From: Halobiforma lacisalsi AJ5 | GTDB lineage: Archaea > Halobacteriota > Halobacteria > Halobacteriales > Natrialbaceae | NCBI RefSeq assembly: GCF_000226975.2 | Contig: NZ_CP019285.1 | Location: forward strand, 1,426,001 to 1,490,000 | DNA: 64,000 nucleotides | Direction of reading: 5' to 3' | Shown: one piece after another, positions 52,255 to 59,039 of the stretch | Position numbering within the stretch: the stretch's first letter is position 1 | How the letters are laid out: each line of letters starts with the position of its first letter | Translations under genes and position numbers: made by a program | Notes under the pieces: model-generated | The model's database searches: none | Told to the model about the DNA's origin: nothing | The model's input: only the letters and a program-made list of their open reading frames with translations

Positions 52255-52548
52255 ATGTCGGAAGTCTGCTCGACGTGCGGGCTGCCCGAGGAACTCTGCG
52301 TCTGCGAGGACGTGGCCAAGGGCCAACAGCAACTCAATATCCGCATTGACGAGCGCAGGTACGGGAAAGAGGTAACGATCGTCGAAGGATTCGATCCGAA
52401 GGACGTCGATCTGGACAGTCTCTCGTCGGATCTCAAGTCCAAATTCGCCTGTGGAGGCACTGTCGAGGACGGCCAGATCGAACTTCAGGGCAACCACACT
52501 GGCCGCATCGAGGAGTTCCTTCGGGACCGCGGCTTCAACGTCGCATGA
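52255..52548 (+). CDS. Translation initiation factor eIF1/SUI1 family
   Basis: 97 residues. N-terminal C-pairs ([16 protein letters not shown]) and the SUI1 core with [35 protein letters not shown] and a C-terminal helix-strand. Binds the small subunit and helps start-codon fidelity. Own TATA box. Confidence 0.95.
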   Translation: MSEVCSTCGLPEELCVCEDVAKGQQQLNIRIDERRYGKEVTIVEGFDPKDVDLDSLSSDLKSKFACGGTVEDGQIELQGNHTGRIEEFLRDRGFNVA

Positions 52549-52687
52549 GCCCGCGATGATCTGAGACGACTTCCGAACCCGCGGCGGTCTCTCGTATCGC
52601 TTTTCCAGCTTTTCCGCCGGTGAGCGGTGGGTCCGTCCTGTCCGGCGATTCCAACGACGGTCGAACCTCGTCGGTTCGCGGCCTCGA

Positions 52688-53056
52688 TCAAAACGGCGAC
52701 TCGACGTCCGTCGACTCCGCGTCCGGCTCGTCGTCCTCGCGGACGAGTCCGAACTTCATCCCGTACTTCTCGAGGCCGCCAGCCATGCTCTCGACCCTGG
52801 TGTCGTCGGCGCCCTCGTACGAGCCGATGAGCCGTGCGGCCTGGACGCTCGCCTCCCCGTGGGGGCAGACGGTGACGACGCGGTCCGCGTCCGCGAACTC
52901 GTCGACACGGTTCGTCAGCTCGTGAAACGGTACGTTCTCGCTGCCGGGAATGTGGCTGTGCTCGAAGCTTCCGGGGTCGCGGATATCGACGATCCGGACG
53001 TCCGCGTCGCTCTCGAGGAGTTCGTTGACCTCGTCCGTGGAGATTTCGCCGTCCAT
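52688..53056 (-). CDS. Rhodanese domain protein
   Basis: 122 residues. Single rhodanese domain with VRIVDIRDPGSFEHSHIPGS and the active loop VCPHGEASVQAA. The Cys in CPHGEAS is the sulfur acceptor. Start ATG 53056 (MDGEISTDE) leaves out a 12-residue basic leader. Candidate sulfur donor in a window that also has UbaA and a rhodanese/MBL protein. Confidence 0.88.
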   Translation of the reverse strand: MDGEISTDEVNELLESDADVRIVDIRDPGSFEHSHIPGSENVPFHELTNRVDEFADADRVVTVCPHGEASVQAARLIGSYEGADDTRVESMAGGLEKYGMKFGLVREDDEPDAESTDVESPF

Positions 53057-53184
53057 CGGTCGCGGGTTGGCCCTATAACGGAATAAGGGCACGGGTGGGC
53101 CGTGGGCCCGCTCGCGGTCGCAGGTACCGGCAACGGAGTATCACAGCACCACCCTTTTCGCCCCCGGCGGCCGATACGGGGGAC

Positions 53185-53652
53185 ATGTCGGAGGATCCGG
53201 GTGCGAGCGACCGTGGTGGGCGGTCGGAGCCCGACGAACGAGCCGAGTCGAACGAGCGAGGCGACCGCAACGTCTACGGGACGGAACTCCAGCCATGTAG
53301 CACCGACCCGATGACGGGGTTCCTGCGCGACGGCTGCTGTCGCCGCGTCGAATCGGACCGGGGACGGCACGAGATCTGTGCCGTGATGACCGAAGAATTC
53401 CTGGAGTTCAGCAAGGCCCAGGGGAACGACCTCGTCTCCCCCAACCCCGAGTTCGACTTCCCCGGCCTCGAGCCGGGGGATCGGTGGTGTCTCTGTCTCG
53501 GCCGGTGGCTCGAGGCGGAGGAAGCGGGCTGTGCGCCGCCGGTCGTGCTCGAGGCGACCCACGAAGCGGTGTTGCGCGACGTGGAGCCGGATCTGCTCCG
53601 GGAGTACGAATACGAGTACGAGTACGAGTACGAGTACGAACCGGACTCGTAA
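53185..53652 (+). CDS. DUF2237 family protein with Glu-Tyr repeat tail
   Basis: 155 residues. DUF2237 core from about residue 28 (YGTELQPCSTDPMTGFLRDG, then DDLVSPNPEFDFPGLEPGDRW-like and GRWLEAEEAG). Conserved Cys residues are probably structural or metal-binding. The C-terminus is a run of six Glu-Tyr pairs from 6-base repeats, an unusual tail. Function of DUF2237 unknown. Confidence 0.85.
   Translation: MSEDPGASDRGGRSEPDERAESNERGDRNVYGTELQPCSTDPMTGFLRDGCCRRVESDRGRHEICAVMTEEFLEFSKAQGNDLVSPNPEFDFPGLEPGDRWCLCLGRWLEAEEAGCAPPVVLEATHEAVLRDVEPDLLREYEYEYEYEYEYEPDS
53602..53637. repeat. Hexanucleotide repeat (GAGTAC-type, 6 units)
   Basis: GAGTAC, GAATAC and four more GAGTAC units at the 3' end of the DUF2237 gene encode the Glu-Tyr tail. 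Confidence 0.85.
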
Positions 53653-53752
53653 CGGCGAGCGTCGTGGGAGCGGCGCGAGCGCGGCCGTAAAGGGCCTATT
53701 CCGTCATTCCGTCGGGGAATCCCTTTACGTGACGACTGCCAACGTGGTGGCG

Positions 53753-54133
53753 ATGACCGACAACGAACTGCGTCTCGACGGCGATTCGGACCGGGCCGTC
53801 GACGCCGGGTTCGACGAGGAGGACGGGATCGACGCCGCGGAGGCCTTCGCCGCGCGGGCACGCCAGGAACACGGCGATGCGATCGACCGCCTCGTCGTCT
53901 TCGGCGACGCCGTCCGCGACGACCGGGGCGTTCACGCCTCCGTCGACGTGCTGATCGTCCTCGAGGAGGCCGACGAGCACCGGGAGCGCGACCTCGAGCG
54001 ACTGGGCGAGACGGTCGGGATCGAACACGGGATCGTCTTCTCAGTGTACGTGCTGCCGGCCGACCGTTTCGAGGAGAACCGGGACCACCCGCTCGTCGAA
54101 CGGGCGCTCGAGGAGGGTGAGTCGTATGTGTAA
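53753..54133 (+). CDS. Nucleotidyltransferase-like protein, degenerate active site
   Basis: 126 residues resembling the small nucleotidyltransferases. The segment FGDAVRDDRGVHASVDVLIV aligns with the family G-S/DxD region, but the usual GS is GD and the first catalytic Asp of DxD is Ser, so activity is unlikely unless this is a distinct subfamily. The N-terminus is acidic. A T-rich box near 53730 may serve as promoter. Possible regulatory or antitoxin-like role is speculation. Confidence 0.6.
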   Translation: MTDNELRLDGDSDRAVDAGFDEEDGIDAAEAFAARARQEHGDAIDRLVVFGDAVRDDRGVHASVDVLIVLEEADEHRERDLERLGETVGIEHGIVFSVYVLPADRFEENRDHPLVERALEEGESYV

Positions 54134-54184
54134 CCGCGAGTACGAGTCGGCTTTCGACCGCGTCCGCGGACGACCACCGTACTG

Positions 54185-55009
54185 ATGCGCGTCACGCTGC
54201 TCGGGACGGGTGATACGACCGGCACGCCGACGGTCGGCTGTGACTGCGACACCTGCGAGGCCGCCCGCGAACGGGACGTCGAACGCACCCGCTTCTCGGT
54301 CCACGTCGAGAACGAGCGGACCGGCGAGACCCTGCTGGTCGATTTCAGCCCCGACTTTCGCTACCAGTTCCTGCGCGACGATGTCGCGCCGCCCGACGCC
54401 GGGATCGTCACGCACATTCACTTCGATCACCTCGACGGCCTTGGGAACGTCTTCCGGGTGCTCGACTCACTAACGGTGTATGCCTCCGGCGAAACCGACC
54501 CGCAGACGGGCCGGAGCGTCGCCGAAACCGTTGCCGAGGACTACCACTACCTCTCGGCGCTCGAGGTTCACGCGACGACCCCGCTCGATCCCGTCCGGAC
54601 CTGCGGGTTCGACGTGACGCTGGTGCCGGTCGAACACCCGCCGCTTCTGTGTTACGGGGTCGCGGTCGAGGACCCCGAGACGGGCGCGAAGCTGTCGATC
54701 TCCGGGGACACGAACTACGATATCCCCGCTCAGTCCCGCGAGGCCCTCGCCGATCCCGACCTCCTGCTGGCCGATGCCATCGTCCCCGCGTACTTCTGTG
54801 AACACCATCCGGCCGGCGGTCGGCACGAGGGTCCGGACGGCGTCCCCCGGACGTTCGGCCACAAACACATGACTCGCGAGGGGGCGCTGGCGCTGGCCGA
54901 GGACCTGAACGCGGACCGGACGCGGCTGGTGCACGCGGCCCACTACTACCCGCCGGAGGAGGCGTTCGAGGACCCGCTGGCGGTCGACGGCGAGGAGTAC
55001 GTGCTCTGA
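54185..55009 (+). CDS. PhnP-type metallo-beta-lactamase phosphodiesterase
   Basis: 274 residues. TLLGTGDTTGTPTVGCDCDTC (GCxCxxC), the metal loop THIHFDHLDG and the later HAAHYYPPEE, SGDTNYD and FGHKHMTREG are the PhnP/tRNase Z-like pattern. The early Cys cluster may hold an extra zinc. Likely a cyclic phosphodiesterase; the substrate is unknown. It follows the nucleotidyltransferase-like gene by 51 bases. Confidence 0.88.
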   Translation: MRVTLLGTGDTTGTPTVGCDCDTCEAARERDVERTRFSVHVENERTGETLLVDFSPDFRYQFLRDDVAPPDAGIVTHIHFDHLDGLGNVFRVLDSLTVYASGETDPQTGRSVAETVAEDYHYLSALEVHATTPLDPVRTCGFDVTLVPVEHPPLLCYGVAVEDPETGAKLSISGDTNYDIPAQSREALADPDLLLADAIVPAYFCEHHPAGGRHEGPDGVPRTFGHKHMTREGALALAEDLNADRTRLVHAAHYYPPEEAFEDPLAVDGEEYVL

Positions 55010-55154
55010 TCGCAAGGGGACGAATCGTCCGTTTATCGAACGGAGCGTGTTCGAAATAGGGGGCAACGGGTGACGGGATCGCCCGAGCACCACGGCTCGA
55101 CCGACCGATCCAAATGCGCGTAACGGTCTTCCGCCCGGCCCCGTCAGGTCGAGT

Positions 55155-55325
55155 ATGGCGATCTGTCCACACTGTGACGACCCGCTCGAGCTATCGGTCG
55201 GACCGGAAGAAGTGACCGTCCACCGGGACGACGGCACCGAAACGATCGAACCGGACGTCTTCACCTGCCACTCGTGTGATGCGGTCCTGTTCGCGACGGT
55301 CAGCCGCGAACTCGAGGGGGAGTGA
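55155..55325 (+). CDS. Small zinc-ribbon protein (56 aa)
   Basis: 56 residues. MAICPHCDDPLEL and VFTCHSCDAVLFA give two CxxC pairs about 35 residues apart, a rubredoxin-like knuckle fold. Short, function unknown. The DUF5787 gene converges with 34 bases between. Confidence 0.75.
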   Translation: MAICPHCDDPLELSVGPEEVTVHRDDGTETIEPDVFTCHSCDAVLFATVSRELEGE

Positions 55326-55359
55326 CGCTTCGCTCTCGTCGCGGCCCCTCGACCCCCGT

Positions 55360-56376
55360 TCAGCCGAACCGATCGAGTCCCGACTGCCGTCGCCGTTTGC
55401 CCGCCGGGTCCGCGGTCCAGGGGGTTCGTCGGTCGCGTTCGGCCTCGAGGTCCACGTCAACGTCGGCAGCCTCGCGAACGGGCTCGTACCCCGGACAGGA
55501 CTCCCCGCAGTCGGCGCTCGCGTCGACGACACGATCCGCCCACTCGCAGTACGGCAGCGTCGCTCCGGCGACGGTCGCCGCTCGGCAGGCCGTACAGTCC
55601 GGGAACCCGTACGTCCGCCACCCCTTCCCGTAGGCGCGCTCGGCCAGTCGTCGGCGGGCACGGGCCTTCTCCGCGGACGGGACGACCGCCACGTCGGTGC
55701 GGCCGGGCAGCGACTCGAGGGGTTCGACCCCGGCTTCCTCGACGGGAAGCGACCTCGGCTCGCGGACCACTTCGATCTCGAGGTCGCGCTCGTCGATCGG
55801 TCCGTCGCGGTGGACGCGCCAGACGCCGACCGCGTCCGGAATCCGGTTCAGGTGCGCCCGGGTGACGTAACTCTCCGTCGCGAGGATCACCTCGTCGACG
55901 AGGGCGAGGCTGACGTCCGTCCGCAACTGGGCCTCGAGGTCGCCCGGACGGCCGAGGTCCGGCTTGTTCTCGATGCCGACGATCCGGTCGTACCAGTCCG
56001 GGTAACGGGTGACCTGCCGTACGTACTCGCGGCCGTTCCGATGCTCGCGTTCGAAAAAGCCGATCTCGCAGGCCCGTTCCACCGCCCGGCGGGCGCGGTC
56101 GGGATGACAGTCGTCCGGGACGACGTCCTTCCAGTAGCGTGCCCGCCCGGGGCCCACGTCGGCGGCGATGGCCACGTCGGGGATGGTCTCGCTCGCGATG
56201 GCGACCCGGTCGTCGAACTCCGGACCCGGTTCGATGCGCACCGCGTCGAGCACCCGGCCGCCGGGTTCGGCGACGCAGCCCCCGAGCTGGCGGGCGACGA
56301 TCCCCTCGCGGTCGTCGGCCTCGAGGCGGGCGCACAACTCGAGTTCGAACGCGAACTCGGAGACGGACGCGGGCAC
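55360..56376 (-). CDS. DUF5787 protein, predicted PD-(D/E)xK nuclease with Cys cluster
   Basis: 338 residues of the haloarchaeal DUF5787 family. Residues fit a RecB/Cas4-like nuclease: early Glu (E11/E13 in FELELC), D44 in RVLDAVRI, E136-N-K138 in VGIENKPDL, and Q150 in DLEAQLRTD. C-terminal cysteines C261, C264, C277, C290 and C294 (CTAC, C, C, C) could bind zinc or an Fe-S cluster. The nuclease reading is my inference; the family is formally of unknown function. Start ATG 56376. Confidence 0.7.
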   Translation of the reverse strand: MPASVSEFAFELELCARLEADDREGIVARQLGGCVAEPGGRVLDAVRIEPGPEFDDRVAIASETIPDVAIAADVGPGRARYWKDVVPDDCHPDRARRAVERACEIGFFEREHRNGREYVRQVTRYPDWYDRIVGIENKPDLGRPGDLEAQLRTDVSLALVDEVILATESYVTRAHLNRIPDAVGVWRVHRDGPIDERDLEIEVVREPRSLPVEEAGVEPLESLPGRTDVAVVPSAEKARARRRLAERAYGKGWRTYGFPDCTACRAATVAGATLPYCEWADRVVDASADCGESCPGYEPVREAADVDVDLEAERDRRTPWTADPAGKRRRQSGLDRFG

Positions 56377-56433
56377 GGGTACGATCCGAGGGACGGAGCG
56401 AGACGAAAAAAGGTCGTCGGAGCCGTCGACTCC

Positions 56434-56709
56434 TCAGGAGGCCCTCGCTCGGCGACGGCCGATGGCACGGCCGAGCCGGGATCCGAAGGCGCCGAGGGAG
56501 AGCGCTCCGACGGCGAGCGTCACGATTCCGGCCAGAATTGCGACCGGGGCCGAGACGATCGGGTCGTCGCCGGCGAGCGCCGCGGCGCCGAGCGCGGCCA
56601 CCATCGCCGCGACGAACAGTCCGGTCGTCGCGAGCGAGACGACGACGGTCTCGAGCACGGTTCGGTCGTCGATCGACGGAATCCGTCGGGGTGGGCGTGG
56701 GTCGTACAT
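56434..56709 (-). CDS. Two-helix membrane protein
   Basis: 91 residues: a Pro/Arg-rich N-terminus (YDPRPPRRIPSIDDRT), two membrane helices (about 25-47 and 52-76) and a basic C-terminus. No known family. The start may be ATG 56709 or 56739. The TATA-like TTATATTTT (56754-56762 on the plus strand) predicts transcription start near 56732, which favours 56709. Confidence 0.65.
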   Translation of the reverse strand: MYDPRPPRRIPSIDDRTVLETVVVSLATTGLFVAAMVAALGAAALAGDDPIVSAPVAILAGIVTLAVGALSLGAFGSRLGRAIGRRRARAS

Positions 56710-56855
56710 CGTGTCTAGTCCAAGGGGAGCCACGCCCATAATTGTAATCTGAATTATATTTTTGTAGCCGGCCTTACTGAAATCGGTTTCAGTCGGCGGA
56801 TCGGACGGTCGACTGCGGTCGTATCGACGTCGGTCGTCGAAGCGGAAAAAGCGGG

Positions 56856-57812
56856 TCAGTCGCCGGTTTCGACCCGTGTCTCGAGGACGTTCAGGTCGCC
56901 GTCCATCGTCACCGCAAGCAGGTCGCCCTCGAGCGGGATGCGGACCTCGAGGCGGTAGGGCTCGCGCTCGAGGACGTGGGTGTACTCGTCGGTGACACAC
57001 CAGGGGAGGGTCCAGTACGGACGGTCCTCGAGGGCGACGCCACGCTCGCGGTGGAAGCCGACGACGGCGGAGTGATCCAGCAGTCGGAGGCCGGCGGCCG
57101 AACAGAGCGTGTGGCCACACTGGGCGCACTCGTGGTCGACGCGGAGCCCGACGCCGAGACAGCACTCGCCCTCCTCGACGATCCGGCTCTCCATGCGGCC
57201 GCTACACTCCGGGCAAACGCCGTCGGCCGCCAGACAGTGCAGATGGCGCACCCGCTGGTCGAAGGCCTCGGCGATCTCCTCTGGCGTCCGGTCGTTGAGC
57301 CCGCCCGGCGGGAAGTCGTACTCACCGTGGCGTTGCCCGCAGTCGCGACACTCGATCCGGAGCCGTTCGTCCTCGTAGACCGCCCGCAGCGGCCCGCGAC
57401 AGGAGACGCAGTCCCCCTCGACCGGGAACGGTTCGACCGTCGGCTGTTCGTTGAACGTGCCCGCGATCACCGACCGGACGACCTTCTCGCCGGCGTGTCT
57501 GAACGTGTAGCCGCCGTCGGACCGGCCGTCCGGCGAGCCTCCGGTCGCTTCGCTCGCGGAGACGCCGTCCTCCTGCGCGACGAAGTGGCCCGTCAGCTTC
57601 TGGAGGTGATAGTTGAACTGCGCGGAGTCGCGCATGCCGACCTCGCGGCGTAACTCGGAGAAAGAAACCGGTCGCTCGTCGGCCGCCCACAGCGCCTCGA
57701 GGATCGCCAGCCGTGTCTCGTTGCTGACGAGCGCGAAGGCCTCGGCGGGGTCGAGACAGTCCGTACACTCGAGCGGGTTTTCCTCCTCGCTCGAGACGTC
57801 CGATCGACTCAT
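56856..57812 (-). CDS. Winged-helix regulator with zinc ribbons (paralogue 1)
   Basis: 318 residues. N-terminal ArsR-like winged helix (FALVSNETRLAILEALWAAD, then SFSELRREVGMRDSAQFNYH). Two Cys-rich regions, CVSCRG...CRDCG and CPECSGR...CAQCGHTLC, look like zinc ribbons. The C-terminal domain has YRLEVRIPLEGDLLAVTMDG. Divergent from a homologous gene. Start 57812 (MSRSDVSSEE). Probably senses a small molecule or metal; unknown. Confidence 0.8.
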   Translation of the reverse strand: MSRSDVSSEEENPLECTDCLDPAEAFALVSNETRLAILEALWAADERPVSFSELRREVGMRDSAQFNYHLQKLTGHFVAQEDGVSASEATGGSPDGRSDGGYTFRHAGEKVVRSVIAGTFNEQPTVEPFPVEGDCVSCRGPLRAVYEDERLRIECRDCGQRHGEYDFPPGGLNDRTPEEIAEAFDQRVRHLHCLAADGVCPECSGRMESRIVEEGECCLGVGLRVDHECAQCGHTLCSAAGLRLLDHSAVVGFHRERGVALEDRPYWTLPWCVTDEYTHVLEREPYRLEVRIPLEGDLLAVTMDGDLNVLETRVETGD

Positions 57813-57918
57813 ACGGAGGCGTATGTGAGTAATCGGCAAAATAGTTCCCCGAACTTCATTTTTGTATGCTGCCTGATGGGTGGAAAAGGACTACGTGCTG
57901 GCGGGTGTTGAGGGCCCC
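57813..57918. promoter_or_regulatory. Divergent promoter of the two paralogous regulators
   Basis: 106 bases between the starts of 57812 and 57919. ATTTTTGTATG near 57858-57868 is the best TATA-like element for the right-hand gene. No clear palindrome. Confidence 0.4.
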
Positions 57919-58830
57919 ATGACCGAGGACCGTTCGGCCATCGAAGCGTTCGGGCTACTCTCCGACGGGACGCGGATCGATGTCCTTCGGGAGGTCGCCG
58001 TCGCACAGAGCGAGGGCGCACACACCGGCGGCCCGGCCGAACTCTCGTTTTCGACCCTGTACGACCGCGTCGACATCGACAACACATCGAAGCTCTCCTA
58101 CCACCTCGGCGAACTCGAGGGCCTGTTCCTGCGCAAGACCGACGGCGGGTACTCGCTGACCCATGCCGGCGAGCGGATCGTCCGCCTGCTCCTGTCGGAG
58201 AACTACGGCGCACCGACCGGCTTCGAGGGAACCGACGTCTCGGGGACGTGCCCGCTCTGTGGGGCGCACTCGCTCGAGGTGTCCCTCGAGAACCAGTTTC
58301 TCACCGTCGCGTGCCGGGACTGCGAGCGGGGCATCGCCGGCTACGAGGTCACGCCGGCACAGGTCCGCGACCGGTCGCCGTCGGCCGTCGTCGAGACGCT
58401 CGCACACCGGATGAGCGCCCACTACCGGCAGGTTCGCGGCGGCGTCTGTCCCTCCTGCGGCGGAGACCTCTCCCTCGAGGTGGTCGAGGGCGGCGAACTC
58501 GAGGCGGATCCGTTTCGCGCGGTCGACCGGTGTCGGCAGTGTCTCCGGTCGTACTCCGCGCCGCTGACGCTCAGGTCGACGTACCACCCGGAAGCGATCG
58601 CGTTCTGCTGGGAGCGCGGCGTCGACGTGCTCACGCTCGCGCCGTGGGAACTGCTCGGCTACGCCTCCGAGGGGCAGTGGACCGGCACGCGAACCGCAAC
58701 GGATCCGACGGAGTACGAGGTGACGCTCCGCCTCGAGGACGACGCGCTCCGGCTCGAGCTGGCCGCCGACCTGTCGATCACGGCGACCGAGCGCGTGCGA
58801 CGCAGATCGCTGGCGGACCGCCGTTCCTGA
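57919..58830 (+). CDS. Winged-helix regulator with zinc ribbons (paralogue 2)
   Basis: 303 residues, similar to the divergent neighbour throughout. Winged helix (FGLLSDGTRIDVLREVAVAQ, FSTLYDRVDIDNTSKLSYHL), then CPLCGA...CRDCERG and CPSCGGD...CRQCLRSY, and an acidic C-terminus with EVTLRLEDDALRLEL. A GTG start at 57880 is possible, but transcription is predicted to begin near 57888, so I chose ATG 57919. Next on the same strand is the exporter gene. Confidence 0.8.
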   Translation: MTEDRSAIEAFGLLSDGTRIDVLREVAVAQSEGAHTGGPAELSFSTLYDRVDIDNTSKLSYHLGELEGLFLRKTDGGYSLTHAGERIVRLLLSENYGAPTGFEGTDVSGTCPLCGAHSLEVSLENQFLTVACRDCERGIAGYEVTPAQVRDRSPSAVVETLAHRMSAHYRQVRGGVCPSCGGDLSLEVVEGGELEADPFRAVDRCRQCLRSYSAPLTLRSTYHPEAIAFCWERGVDVLTLAPWELLGYASEGQWTGTRTATDPTEYEVTLRLEDDALRLELAADLSITATERVRRRSLADRRS

Positions 58831-58943
58831 CAGTGGTCGAACAAAACGACCGTTGAGCCACGTGGGCGGGTCCGACGGCCGAGACGGTTCGAGCGTCGGC
58901 CGATCCCCGTGGACGGCTCAACTGTGATTTTGAAACGGATCTG

Positions 58944-58953
58944 TTACATGTAA
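58944..58953. promoter_or_regulatory. TTACATGTAA palindrome before the RND gene
   Basis: A perfect 10-base palindrome 86 bases before the RND/MMPL start, in an AT-rich stretch (58941-58975) that also holds candidate TATA sequences. A candidate operator for one of the adjacent paralogous regulators. Confidence 0.4.
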
Positions 58954-59039
58954 TTTCTTCGATAATACTTACGTAGGGTGACGTCCTGGGCCTGCAACGA
59001 GATGGAATCAGACACCGAACCGAGTCGGAGGGAGAAACA

